DNA of 64,000 nt from Cinnamomum chago (GCA_038049695.1 CP142454.1:89860501-89924500); one strand, 5' to 3'. Positions 10,901-22,070 are shown, counted from the first letter of the stretch. Numbers and translations are program-made. The notes: generated by a model from the sequence alone, not told the origin.

Positions 10901-13900
10901 ATATTATATCGTTTGTTCTGTAACCGATTTAATATTATATATGTATTTTTTTTTATAAATAGTCCTTCTAAAAAGGGTCAGGTGACCGTAACTAGCCACC
11001 CTTTGCAAGGGGGCTAGCCACCAGACACACGGTCAGCTTTCCAGTAAGCATTTTTTTTTCAGGATGATTTTCTGTGCTTCCTGCGGCTAACCGCCAGTGC
11101 ACCTACGGCTAGCCGCAGTGCCAACCGTTGGATTACGGTTTAATTTCCAGAGGCCAGTTTTTTCAGAACCATCTTGCGGTCACCCCTGCGGTTGCCTCAC
11201 AGCTAGCCCCCAACTTTTCCTGTGGCTAGCCGTGAGCCATCCTAATTTGAATGGCAGAATTTGTCTCCAGTAGAAAATTCAGGGGCGGACCTACCCTTTT
11301 ACCGCCCCAGGTCAAATTTGAAATCAGATGATATTTGGTTGGGTTTGAACCTCTCCCATGTATGTCTGGTAAATAGTTGCCCCACGTCTAAATATTGTGA
11401 TCGCCTCACGTCACAAAATCTTGGTGAAAACACTCATCTTCTCTTTAGACATCTTCTTCCAGCCGAGAGTACCATATCCTCTTTGCATGGATCTCTTTCT
11501 ACGAAGAGTCTAAGATCCTCACATCGATCGAGTTCTCATTGTCGGTTCTCTCATAGTTAGTCTCTCTCTCACCAAATAACCCTAAATAAAGCAATCTTCC
11601 TCTCTTTTCATATGTAGTATAATCCTAATTACTCTATACCTAAATTTGAACCCTTAATTTTCAAATCCTAATTTCAATTGGGCAGGAGATCTAAGCATGG
11701 AAGAGGGAGTTAGAAGGCACTTCAATTGGGCAGGAGATCTAAGCATGGAAAAAGTTTTGTGTCTATTTAAATGCAAAATACATTTTTCGTATTGTTAATG
11801 TGAAAAAAAGTCAGCAAAGTCAAGTAAAATTTTAGCCCCACCTAAGTAAAAATCCTGGGTCCGCCACTGAGAAAATTCATAACTTCCTCTTCTGAATTCG
11901 AAACAACATGATTCTTGATCCAAATGAAATATTTATCAGAGGGCTACAACTTTCATGTTTTGAGATTTAACCCAGATTGAATTGAAAGTAGTGTAAAATC
12001 ACCTTGAAGCTGACTGGTCACAGAAAAACAGCAACCTGAGTGAAGCAGAGTTGTCTCCAGTAGAAAATTCATAACTTCCTCTTATGAACTCTAAATAACA
12101 TGATTCTTGATCCAAATGAAATATTTATCAGAGGGCTACAACTTTCATGTTTTGAGATTTTACCCAGATTGAATGTAAAGTAGTGTAAAATCACCTTGAA
12201 GCTGACTGGTCACAGAAAAACAGCAACCTGAGTGAAGCAGAGTTGTCTCCAGTAGAAAATTCATAACTTCCTCTTCTGAACTCGAAACAACATGATTCAT
12301 GATCCAAATGAAATATTTATCAGAGGGATACAACTTTCATGTTTTGAGATTTAACCTAGATTAAATGGAAAGTAGTGTAAAATCACCTTGAAACTGACTG
12401 GTCACAGAAAAACAGCAACCTGAGTGAAGCAGAGTTGTCTCCAGTAGAAAATTCATAACTTCCTCTTCTGAACTCGAAACAACATGATTCTTGATCCAAA
12501 TGAAAGATTTATCAGAGGGCTACAACTTTCATGTTTTGAGATTTATCCCAGATTGAATGTAAAGTAGTGTAAAATCACCTTGAAGCAGACTGGTCACAGA
12601 AAAACAGCAACCTGAGTGAAGCAGAGTTGTCTCCAGTAGAAAATTCATAACTTCAAAACCTGAAGTCAGATCGACATGATTCCAAAACCAAAAATCAATC
12701 TATCTCACTGATGCACAAAATTCATGTTGACCACTTTTTGATTCAGACGTTAGATAAGAAGATATAAGCATAACAACATGCTTAACTGATATGACTTGAA
12801 TAATCCAATTTAAGATTCTGTACTCACTTACATGCACCATCTCCATCAGTAAGATTATAACCAGATCACAGGATTCAGGAGAGAAGCATGTGAGAGTGAT
12901 GTTGGATGTGAATTGTGATCACCATCAGACATTAGATGGAAAGAATGTTATGAAGTATAGGGATGTGTTGCTAAACAACAGTAGATAGAGAGGAAAACAG
13001 TAAATGATGGAGGCTAGCCTTCAACTTCTGGAGGCTAGCCTCCAACTTGGAGACGGCTAGCCGAAGTTCTCCCCTCCCTGTCTGTTGCATAGTTCAAAAA
13101 AAAAAAAAAAAAAAAAAACCTCCAAATTCTCAACATCAAACACTCTAAAAACCCCTAATTCCCCAATCCAAACCCAAATTCATCATCAATTGAAAAGAAA
13201 AATCTTACCTTTCCGAGAGTGTAAGCAAGAGCTGCACCAGCCACACCTGCTCCAACAACGACTACATCAGTGCCGCTATCTTTCCCTCTGCATTCTCCTT
13301 CTGCAGAAGATTTCTTCTCACTGCTCGCAGCACAACTCTTCTCCTTCTCCTTCTCTTTATTCTTTCCTTTGAATTCGGAGAAGAAGAAAAACCCTAGGAC
13401 AAACGCAAGCATCCCTCCTAACAGATATTGTTGCTAACAGAATGAGAACCCATTCTCATCATCCCACCACCTCAACTTCACCACTACATCAACATCTCTC
13501 TATCCATCCAATCAAGCCGAAAAAATCCAGCACAAACCAAAACCATCATTATCATTTGTTAATCATCTTCACCAATCAACTGACTTCATCATCTCTATCA
13601 CCCTCAGTGCATCTTCTTTCCTCTCACCCATGAACCCACTTACTCATCAAACACCATTCCGAAACCAACCCATTTGAAGTGTATGCCAGCCTCCAAACTC
13701 ATAAACCAAGGACACCGCCTTTCATCTGAATCCAATTCATCTCTCTGCCCATCAACTCACTACCATCAAAACAAAAGTCTTTGCTCCAAGACTACCAAAA
13801 CAATCAAATGCAGATTACTAGTAGAACCCCACCAAAAAAGAAATTGAAATAGAATAAAATGAAGTACTGAAGAAAAGAAAAACCAGAGAGTAACAATAAG

Positions 13901-14214
13901 AAATGGAACCTATTAACCACGAAAATTCCAAACAGAAGCTGCAAATACCCATATCAGATAGAAACAAAGAGAGAAGAGATGAGAAAGTTACTTTACCTGT
14001 AGAGAGGGGAGAGATGCAGAGGCAGCAACGGCAGAGAGGGTCCGAGCAGAGGCAGCCGCGCGAGAGAGGGAGACCGTTTTCTTTCAGATCGTTTCGGACG
14101 AGCAAAGGCAGCGGCGCGAGAGAGGGAGACCGTTTTCTTTCAGATCGGTTTTGGGCAGAGAGAGAGTGAGAGAGAGAAAGAGAACAGAGAGATCGAGCGA
14201 GAGCAGAGAGAATG

Positions 14215-14275
<61 letters not shown>

Positions 14276-17200
14276 AGGGAGAGAGATAAAAGAGGGCTTT
14301 TGGTGGGAGGCGGGAGAGGGAAAAGCGCAGATCGAGAGAGTGGAGAAAGAAGGAACGATGGAGAAAGAAAGAGAAGGGAGGGAAGGAAAAAAAAAGGAGG
14401 GAAAGAAGGAGTGAGCCCGCGCGGGCGATTAAGGGATTTGAAGACCGATGTAAAATCATTGGGTATATAATATCGGTTTCATAATAACCGATATAAAATA
14501 TGTATATATAACTGGCGGTTAGCTGCAGGTGGACTAGCGGTTAGCCGCATGTGAACTGACGGTTAGCCGCAGGTGCACTGGCGGTTAGCCGTAGGACGTG
14601 CTGAAAAGGGAGGGATTAAGGGATTTGAAGACCGATGTAAAATCATTGGGTATATAATATCGATTTCATAATAACCGATATAAAATATGTATATATAATA
14701 TCGGTTCCATAATAACCAATATAAAATATGTGTATACAATCGATATAAAATATGTGTATATCATATCGGTTTTATAATAACCGATATAAAATATATGTAT
14801 ACAACCGTTATAAAATATGTGTATATAATATCGGTTTTATAATAACCGATATAAAAGATTGCAATTAATATCACATATTTTTCTAACCGCTATTATATAT
14901 AGAGATTATTATGTCGGTTCCTGTGTAACCGATATAAAAAAAAATTGATCGATATAAAAAAATATTAACCGATATAGAAAACCTTGACTGAAGATATTAT
15001 ATCGGTAATATGAAAAACCGATATAGGGCAGTTTTTGCAACCGATATAAAAACCCTTTTTTCTAGTAGTGTGTGTTCAAAATTGCCCCTTTACCAAATGT
15101 GGATTTTTCCTTGGCACAGAAAATTGTGAGAAATCCTTAGCGTTGATTGTTGTAAGACGTGCTCTAAACCTTAAGCCCAAAGCATTGAAACCTTTTTATC
15201 CATATGCTCAGATTCCTAGTGCATGATAACATGGAATTGATTAAAATAAACAAATATGCGATAACAAAATAGGTGATAACTAAAAAAGAGGGATTTTTTT
15301 TGTATATTCCTCCTTAAGGTTTATAGAATATATACATAAGCCCTTGTGGTTTCATTATTTGTATATGCCCCCTTTCTCATTTTAGTACCTATCATGTCCC
15401 TAAAATCAAGTCCGAATAAGAATGGGCAACCATCAAGAAGTTTGTGTTGAGTTCCGTAAGAATGTCAGTTGTTTCCTTACATCCATTAAACAAAATCGAG
15501 TATATCATTATTTACGAAGTATTATTATTTTATCTCAGGACCTAATGGTTTCTCTCTTTCATGGGCACAAAGTCTAATCATGTATTTTAAAACTTTCATA
15601 AGTCCAACAGTGGGTCATGCATGGATTGAATCAATTATAACCAATTATAGGTAAATATGAAATAGTGAAATGGGCCCCCTGTATTGATAAAATCAACACA
15701 CACACACTGACACATATAAGGTTACTTTCTCCCACTTAATATACTACTAGCACAATAACTCGTGCTAAGCACAGGCTTACCGATTAAATTTGTAGCAATA
15801 TGTGTAAAGATCAATAAAAAGAAATTCAAAATCACGTAAATCATCTTCAAATACTTACTAACGATGATTTAGTATAGATAGAGCATAAAAGAACAGAGGT
15901 ACCTCTTTTTTTGAATCCAAGAGCACAGAGTATAAATGTAGAGAATTGAGGTGAGAAGGAAAGGCGAATATTTTGAGAAAGGGTATAAGAGATTGGGGAT
16001 GGAAATGACGTTGTTGAGAAGAGTGAAAAGTGAGATAAAGGCTTGAGTGATTTTATGTTGGTAGTAGGAGGAAAATGTGGGTAAGTTATAGAGTAGTTAT
16101 AACTGATGGTCAAAATTAGATGTTACAATCAAAATTAGCTTGAAAACCCCTTAGCTTAATATATTATAATAGTAATTCTCAATGTCAAAAGTTTTAGGGA
16201 AAAAAGACTAATTCAAGCTTTTGAAATTATGCATATACAGATAAATAAATGGGCAAAAATGTCATTTGCTCCAAAAACTTATAGTGATTTATAAGGCTAC
16301 TGATTTTGGTTTATGGAAGGTATTAAAATGAAAAGACACTGGAAATATGCAAATACTAAAACCACGTCGGCCTATTTACAAATTCTAAAAACCCAAGGGA
16401 GGCATAAAAACTCTAAAAAAAGAGGAAATATATTCCTACAAGGTGTTTATAGACAAAAACAAGTTACATGCACACTATTTACTAGAGTCTGGATCTACCA
16501 CACAGTGATGTGGCAGACCGTGGTTGATCCACTCACGATTACTGTGCGTACACCCACTTAGAAGGTCCTGATTCTATTTTTAACTATTCAAAGAAAACCT
16601 AAATATGGAAGGATGGTTATGACTGCTTTTTTTTCCTTTACTGGTAACACGACTCAATCCACAACCTCAAAGATTGCAAAAATGTGGTCACAATGGTTCA
16701 TTTTGACAAAAAATGATTCATAAGGCATTTTGACAACATGATTCATGAGGTATGATCCTTTTTTCTCACTACATGCGGTTCCGCCGATCGAAGGTGTTAT
16801 ATTACTAAATTAAAAAGAATGACTTCTTACCCGAGTGGTGAGGAGTGTCAGTTCTTACTTGGCTGCTCAGGGTTTGAACCTCGGGTACGTCACCTCTTCT
16901 CGTTTGTGCGGACTCCTTTCCCACTTATGTGGTCTTTCTTTCCGGATGTGCGGGCTTTTTTCTCACTTGAGTGAGTTACTTTCCATTGTATATATATGTG
17001 GGCTCTTTCTTGGATCCCAGCCGTGAGAAAAATAAAATATTGCCTAATTAAAACTGCCTAAGTTGTGTCATTGTATATATCGTACAAAACATTACTAGGG
17101 CAAAGTTGTAATACCTATCGTTCTCTGCTAGGTGCTATGTTATCTAGGTCCCATAATGACATATGAGAAGCCACACAGGAGATACCAGTTTAGGTCATGC

Positions 17201-20200
17201 GTGAAACTTACCAGTAGCTTTAAGCCATGCTGGGTCAACCCAAAATGGCCATGGCTATTGACGATCCCTCCAACCAAGAACAACAAGCTACCCATCAGAA
17301 ACGGCATCTGTACGCTCTTTTGAAGTATCTGGACGTGACCATTGGCTCTCTCGTAGATCTGGCATGAGTTGTGAATGGATCCAATGACCCATAAAACTGG
17401 CCCTACTATAAGCAAGTACAAAGCACATCTTTCCAACTTAAGATCATACCCTTTCTCTGCCTGCAATTTTACATGAAACAAGATGCAAGATCACTTCACG
17501 AAAAATGAAATAGCTAATATATCAGGTGAGTTCTCACATATTATATGAAAACTTTTTTGTAGGGTCCAATTGTGGGGCCCATTTGGGGATAGGACTAGGG
17601 GGATAGAAAGATTTATGTGAGACCACCCCACATATCAAGTTTGACCCCAAACTCATGCCCCAAACTCCTTCATCCGTGGCCCACAAGTTTAATGACTTCA
17701 TATTAAAAAAAATATTCAATCTTGGATCCAACGGTTCAGTCCATTCGAATGTGTGCCAATCCTTGTGATTAGTGACCATCAGGGGGTTCTCTATTGGTTG
17801 CTAGGTTTGGATGGATTGCTAGTTGGGCCCCACAAAAAATTCTCATTTAATTGGTGAGAACTAGTTCTCACTTGAATATTTCCGATATATATGTGAGCAA
17901 TGATCTGCTAAGCTGTAGCTTAGATAATCTTAAGTCGAAATAGTGCTGGTCCCATAAATCAAAGTCGATAACCCCCAAACCCGCCCCCCACCCACATATA
18001 TATATATGAGCAATGCTCTGCTAAGCTGCAGCTTATATAATCTTAAGTCGAAATTGTGCTGGTCCCACAAATCAAAGTCGATTATCACTGTTTTAGACAT
18101 GATGGAACCCCACAATCCAGTTCTGATTGGATTTATCTTTATTTTGGAGACAATCATCATGCCAAAAATAATGATAATCGAATTTGATTTGTGAGACCAG
18201 CATTATTTCATCTTAGGATAACTTAAGTTGTAGCTTAGGAAAGCCTTTCTCTCTCTCTCTCTATATATATATGTTATGTGTGTGTAAAATGTGTAGTATT
18301 GTTATTATTATATTATTGGGGTTTTTATGAAAAAATTTATGCTAAAAATTGATTTGATAGACATATTAAGAAATATTTTAAAAAATCGAATTAGGGGTCC
18401 ATACACAGTAAAAAAAGACAATTTTGCCCCTCGCTATACATCGTTATTTCTTCCTTGTGCCATCATTAGGACATTCTTCTCTTGCGAAATCGTTAGTGCA
18501 TCTCCTCTTTCCTTTTGTGTGCCATCGTTAGGCCAAGAGTCTCATCTCGCCCTCTTCTTCGCTGAGTGACATCCTCGATTGCGACTTTCCACCTAACGAC
18601 ATCATTAGGGCCTCTTCCCTAAGGCAGGTATCTAGTTCTAGAGGTGGCAAATGGGTCGGACTATTTAATAAATGGGTAAGATGCTCATAACCCATATCCG
18701 ATCCGTTTATTAAACAGGTTAGAAACTCCTAACCCTTACCCACTACGGGTTAACCCAACCCGACCAACATTAACCTGCATAACCATTGTAGGTTACTGCG
18801 GGGCCGGGTTTACCAGCATAACTTGCACTCAAACCTAAATTTATTAGGAATCCTCTAAGGAATTAACCATACCTAAAGTTTAAATTAAACACAAACCGAT
18901 AAGTTCATTTATAAAAATGAGATAAGATATAGAAGAACAATCCTTAACTTTCCAAATCCTATTGGTGCAATTTAAAATCTGTAATGATAGGCAATATGGA
19001 CAAGTTCTATTTAGATTATGATAAGTCTACTGTTAATTTTTTCGTATATGGTCTTAAATCAGGCTCAGGCTCAACTGGTGTTGGGTTGAAAATTTAGGCC
19101 TCGTCTTGGGTCATGTGTCTTAATTCACCATTCTCTTTAGCTTGTGTCGACGTAAGGACAAACTAGTGTAGAAACTTAGCATGAACTCAGCTATTACTTG
19201 ATTATCTTATTTATGTCATAACTATTGTATTTTCTTCATATCCATAATCCTCCTAAGAGAGAAGAGCACACAAAAATATTCTAAAGTAAGTTGACAAAGG
19301 GTCTACTTGAGAAAAAAGAAAAAGAAGGAAAGTACACATTTTTAAAACAGTGGTGCTATGCACCCCGGGTTCCAGACCCCGGAAGGACCCCGGGGTGCAT
19401 GGGATCCGTTGGATCCCTGAGGAGTCTGGGATCCAACGGATCCCATGCACCCCGGGTTCCTTCTGGGGTTTGGAATCCGGGGTGCGTAGACTTTTTGTTT
19501 TTAAAAACTAGTGACTATAGAAATAGAATAACAAAATTAATAAAAATAAAAGAAACCTGTCATAAAAAAAAAAACATCATATCAAAATAAAAAGATACAA
19601 CCCATAAAATTAAGTACTAAGTAGAAGTTTTAACAACAAAAAATAAAAAAAAATAAAAAAAACAAACGGGTTGTGCGGGTTAACCCTAACTCGACTCGTT
19701 TAGATGCGAGTTAGGAAAGCTTGACCAGCAAGGCAGCAACCGACTCATATATTATGCGGGTTGGGTCAGGTTGGGTTGGCTTTCGCCAGCTCTAAATTCT
19801 GACAGAGAATGTAGTTTACACACAGTGGCCAGTCTATGATTTTTGTTTGAGGGGGGCTGACTATGGTCAATTGAAAATGTCTAATGTCGACCCACAAAAC
19901 CCATAAATCCAAAGCATGATTAGCACGTCAAATCCTTAATTCCTATCATGTTTAAACACCATTGAACGTGTGAAACACCGCATGGTTCCTAGATTAATTT
20001 TCTATGATCATAAATAAACATCCATCAACTAAATAGAGAACCCGATCCAACATTAAATGCATGCATTCAGCTGAAAAGAAACAAAGTTGTTACAATGAAC
20101 ATGCTTTTACTAACACAATTGAGGTTAAAAATGGAATAAGCAAAAGCTCATACAATTGATTATTAATTACTAGCATGACAAAGGAGCAAAAGGTCTCTCA

Positions 20201-22070
20201 AATCACAACTTTAATAGAATTAGAAATTGAGCAGTGGTCGATTGTGCAAGGACTTCAATCGTCCACTACATGCAATCCCACACGGTCAGTCATTGCAACC
20301 AGCCCATATGAGCAATCGATCCCCTTTTTGGGTCTATTTCTTCTCATCTCATATGGGTTTAGGCTGTGAGCATCTTTCCCCTAATGGGGTTCAGCAAAAA
20401 GCATTCATTGAGGGAGCAAAATGTCACATAAAAGAGGAAAAATTGTGTATACATGTTGATTGGGGCCGTCTGCTCATATATACCGGCCCCAGAGAGGAAC
20501 GACACCGGTGCGTCGATGCCAATGTTGAAGATTGAGATCAATTTGAGGGCTTCTTCCTATTTGGGACGTTTTGAGAGGGGAGAGAGATCGAGAAAAACAT
20601 ATTTTGGATTTATGTTGATTTGTACTTGAGTTGGGGAAGGAGAGGGGATTCGATGGGCTCTTTAAGTGGGGGATGGGCCAGACAACTCTTATTGCTCTTA
20701 TGGGCTTTCTTCAAGTTTGGAGGGAACTTGATGGGCTCTTTAGGTGGGGGTTGGGCGATACGTCCTTTATGGCCCTTATGGGCTTTCTTCAAGTGGGGAG
20801 GGGGGAGAAGCCGTCACGCTCCTAAACGTAGGTCTGCCCCTATTTACACAAGTACAATATAACACATGTTGGTCCTACCTTGGATAGATATTCTCAATCA
20901 TTTCTATAAAGAAGAATGATGAATTGATGAATTAAAGAGGGACAGAGGAATGGAATGACCTAGTTTTTGGAAATTGTGGATCCCTCCTTTTCTCTTACTA
21001 ATGAAACCGGACTAATAGATTGGATGCATATGCTAATTTGAAACATGACATAGGAATAAGATTCGATGCATTTGCAAATTCATCATCCTCCCTTTTACTT
21101 TTACTCAAGCCCGATTTCTTCCGGTTGAATAGAATGGCGACATCCATAGCAACTGACACAAAGACGAGAAGAAGGAATGAGAGTAAAAGAGGGATGGTAG
21201 GGATTTAATATTTGGCTAACGATATTATTAAGGGAAAACGGATAACAATATCGTTAGGGGTAAATTAATCAAAAAAAAATGTACAAGCCACGGCCAATTG
21301 GAGGCTTTTATGTATTTGTTAATAAATCTATTTAATCCATGTTTGGCATAAATTTTCTCTCGTAAAAATCATGATATTTTTCTATTAATTAATTAATTAA
21401 TTAATTAATTTTTGGTTGTGGTGGGGGGTGCGGGGTTGTTTGGGGGCTGTTTTGGAGAATGTTGTGGGTGGTACAAATTTGAAAAAAAAAAAAAAAAAGT
21501 TCAAAAGAATGCTATTGTTTCGCTGTGGTAAATTTTGTTTTGGCACATACTGTCGAAAACAAAATCAAACTTGAAGGCCAGTTTGCATTATATCTCCTCC
21601 ACCCCTTTGCCGGCCTTTTCAGTATTGCTTGAAACCCAATTGAGAAATTAATGAATTTGAAATGGCCATCCTATTTATAAGCAATTTTAAGAAACCGAGT
21701 ACATTTGTACCTGAACAAGAAAGATAAGAATCCCCATCAAGTTGAGAATGGATCCCAATGCCTGGACAGAGGGGACCGCCAGCTCCACCAGCGCAAGCTG
21801 AGGGTCGGACCCAATGAGAGCGAAACGGTAATCGATGCCGGCCATGTGAGCGAGGAGATCGTGGACGTTCACGAGGGTCACAAACAGCAGACCTATGCCA
21901 AGGACGGCAAGGCCTGACTTGGCATCTCCACTGGAGAATTGTGCTGCGAACCCGCCCATGAGGAGGATCGACCCCAAAACGTAGAGCCCAGCATTTACGT
22001 ACTCCCATCGATTGCGTGAGGCACGGGTGCCGTAGACTCGGCTCTCTCTTGCCGTTGCGAGCTTCACCAT
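7682..22070 (-). CDS. Three-exon gene for a six-span membrane protein, function unknown
   Basis: The exons on the minus strand are 22070-21711, 17460-17212 and 7960-7682, joined by phase-0 GT-AG introns of 4.25 and 9.25 kb, giving 295 residues. I do not recognise a named family, but it reads as a conserved plant membrane protein. Probable membrane spans lie at about 25-44, 52-72, 92-119, 131-151, 170-190 and 206-228. A basic cytosolic-looking tail contains KLRGGAQERL, QRRRK and a Pro-rich VPTPYKD end. The loop GSIHNSCQIYERANGHVQIL looks like a family signature. I start at ATG 22070, which has a good context (GACATGG). The frame stays open upstream with residues GGKILPLDD after a TTG at 22098-22100, so an older start may have been lost. 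Both introns are packed with transposons. A broken copy of exon 3 lies at 26018-26294. Confidence 0.85.
8899..9120 (-). mobile_element. tRNA-type SINE, minus orientation
   Basis: A 222-bp element reads on the minus strand from CTTACCCGAGTGGT to an A-rich 3' tail (the T run at 8901-8912 on the plus strand). The repeats AATCTATAATTC (8887-8898) and AATCTATAAGTC (9121-9132) are its target duplication, 11 of 12 matching. Related copies lie at 26771-26992 (carried with the duplication) and 16817-17040. The 16.8-kb copy keeps a box-B-like GGTTTGAACCTCGG, which suggests a tRNA-derived Pol III promoter. Confidence 0.75.
9624..10634. other. Intron 2 sequence, no gene
   Basis: This part of intron 2 holds short open frames without family features, a CT-rich tract at 9940-9985 and alternating CACGTG-like motifs (GTGCACGT, GTGCACACGTGCAC) at 10480-10530. 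It ends at the TGT target site of the CACTA element. Confidence 0.6.
11260..12660. repeat. 192-bp tandem array inside the CACTA element, split by a MITE
   Basis: Units starting at TTGTCTCCAGTAGAAAATTC begin at about 11260, 12050, 12242, 12434 and 12626, with a spacing of exactly 192 bp. The first unit is interrupted by the hAT MITE. Removing that insert and one target repeat (598 bp) restores the 192-bp spacing. Four full units and a partial one are present, very similar to each other. There is no coding capacity. Confidence 0.93.
11280..11869. mobile_element. hAT-type MITE, copy 1 (590 bp)
   Basis: The ends CAGGGGCGGACC and GGTCCGCCACTG are imperfect inverted repeats. The 8-bp repeat AGAAAATT flanks both sides (11272-11279 and 11870-11877), as expected of hAT transposition. 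It sits in the first unit of the 192-bp array. Against copy 2 at 34717-35318 I see only two differences: a short block near the left end (13 bp shorter here) and one extra A. It has no transposase. Confidence 0.95.
13209..13433 (-). pseudogene. Captured gene fragment resembling squalene epoxidase exon 1
   Basis: On the minus strand, 75 open codons follow an in-frame TAG (13436-13434). They read QQYLLGGMLAFVLGFFFF, a membrane anchor, then a Lys/Glu/Ser-rich linker, then the dinucleotide-binding motif VVVVGAGVAGAALAYTLGK. The frame ends at AAG|GTAAGATT, a good splice donor. Anchor, linker and this GxGxxG motif in order match the N-terminus of plant squalene epoxidase (squalene monooxygenase), an FAD enzyme of sterol and triterpene synthesis in the ER. 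No later exon is present, so it cannot make an enzyme. It lies inside the CACTA element, so it is best read as a transduplicated host exon with part of its intron. Another FAD-dependent family is possible but fits less well. Confidence 0.75.
13434..14420. other. CACTA cargo without a recognised gene; GA microsatellite
   Basis: The first part (13440-13800) is rich in C and A, and the rest is purine-rich. A near-perfect (GA)n run lies at about 14214-14268. Two GCGCGAGAGAGGGAGACCGT repeats (about 14057 and 14112) mark a 55-bp tandem duplication. The long open frames here on both strands reflect the low-complexity sequence and are not called as genes. Confidence 0.6.
15074..16815. other. Intron 2 sequence, no gene
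   Basis: AT-rich intronic DNA lies between the CACTA element and the SINE. I see no gene, no clear repeat ends and no long reading frame. Confidence 0.55.
16817..17040 (+). mobile_element. tRNA-type SINE, plus orientation
   Basis: It begins GAATGACTTCTTACCCGAGTGG, carries GGTTTGAACCTCGGG (box-B-like), and continues with the same body as the 8.9-kb copy read in the opposite direction. It ends in an A-rich tail. AATTAAAA near 16808 and 17047 may be the target duplication. It lies 170 bp from exon 2 of the membrane-protein gene, inside intron 2. Confidence 0.65.
17212..17460 (-). CDS. Membrane-protein gene, exon 2
   Basis: This exon encodes residues 121-203, from AEKGYDLKLERC to HGLKLL. The acceptor is TTGCAG|GCAGAG and the donor CTG|GTAAGT, both strong, and both are phase 0. 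It holds spans four and five with the conserved-looking loop between them. Confidence 0.85.
17545..17870. repeat. Dispersed repeat family shared with 39.26-39.48 kb and 48.57-48.68 kb
   Basis: This stretch contains GTTGCTAGGTTTGGATGG and TTCGAATGTGTGCCAATCC. The same sequence occurs inverted at 39255-39480 and in part at 48565-48680. The ends are not resolved. It lies in intron 1 next to exon 2. Confidence 0.6.
17894..18247. mobile_element. (TA)n-associated MITE with ~75-bp inverted repeats, plus a partial copy
   Basis: A full copy at 18008-18247 starts GAGCAATGCTCTGCTAAGCT. Its two ends are inverted repeats of roughly 75 bp, meeting around GATTATC...GATAATC. A single-armed copy lies at 17894-17970. 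Both abut TATATA tracts. A third copy of the family is at 48704-48946. Confidence 0.7.
18639..19793. mobile_element. Possible hAT-like non-autonomous element
   Basis: The ends AGAGGTGGCAAATGGGTCGG and (reverse complement) AGAGCTGGCGAAAGCC match imperfectly, and both subterminal parts are rich in GGGTTAACCC-type motifs. I could not find a clean 8-bp target duplication, so limits and class are tentative. The foldback element at 19348-19497 lies inside it. Confidence 0.4.
19348..19497. mobile_element. 150-bp GC-rich foldback element with a 9-bp target duplication
   Basis: The two halves form a long near-perfect hairpin: GGGATCCGTTGGATCC and GGATCCAACGGATCCC sit either side of a short loop near 19415-19425, with CACCCCGG arms outside. 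TTTTTAAAA flanks both sides (19339-19347 and 19498-19506). A 9-bp duplication suggests a Mutator-type MITE. It contrasts sharply with its AT-rich surroundings. Confidence 0.75.
19823..20842. mobile_element. hAT-type non-autonomous element, 1,020 bp
   Basis: The ends CAGTGGCCAGTCTATG and (reverse complement) TAGGGGCAGACCTACG are degenerate inverted repeats. A perfect 8-bp repeat TTTACACA flanks the element (19815-19822 and 20843-20850). The interior has a 78-bp tandem duplication starting GATGGGCTCTTTA at 20652 and 20730. There is no transposase. It lies in intron 1 of the membrane-protein gene. Confidence 0.8.
20851..21710. other. Intron 1 sequence next to exon 1, no gene
   Basis: This part of intron 1 contains (ATTA)n at about 21386-21410, a G-rich stretch at 21420-21470 and an A run at 21482-21499. 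No gene or element ends are seen. Confidence 0.55.
21711..22070 (-). CDS. Membrane-protein gene, exon 1
   Basis: This exon encodes residues 1-120, beginning MVKLATARESRVYG and ending GILIFLVQ. The donor reads CAG|GTACAA (21711|21710). It carries three of the six membrane spans and has no internal stop. Confidence 0.82.

Larger units (their letters stand above)
10635..15070. mobile_element. Non-autonomous CACTA (En/Spm) transposon, 4,436 bp
   Basis: The left end is CACTACTAGAAAAAAAGG (10635) and the right end is CCCTTTTTTCTAGTAGTG (to 15070), a typical CACTA inverted terminal repeat. The 3-bp repeat TGT flanks both sides (10632-10634 and 15071-15073). Dozens of ACCGATATAAAA-type subterminal motifs in both orientations crowd both ends (10650-10930 and 14450-15055). 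Further in, GCGGTTAGCCGCAGGTGCAC-type units (14511-14596) have an inverted counterpart at 11083-11130. No transposase is present. The cargo is a 192-bp tandem array, a captured gene exon (13209-13433) and GA-rich DNA. A hAT MITE has inserted inside. The whole element lies in intron 2 of the membrane-protein gene. Confidence 0.93.

Noticed and set aside
13818..14459. 213-codon open frame on the minus strand and 87-88-codon frames on the plus strand
   Set aside because: They arise from CT/GA repeats in the CACTA cargo and encode low-complexity Ser/Leu or Arg/Glu runs.
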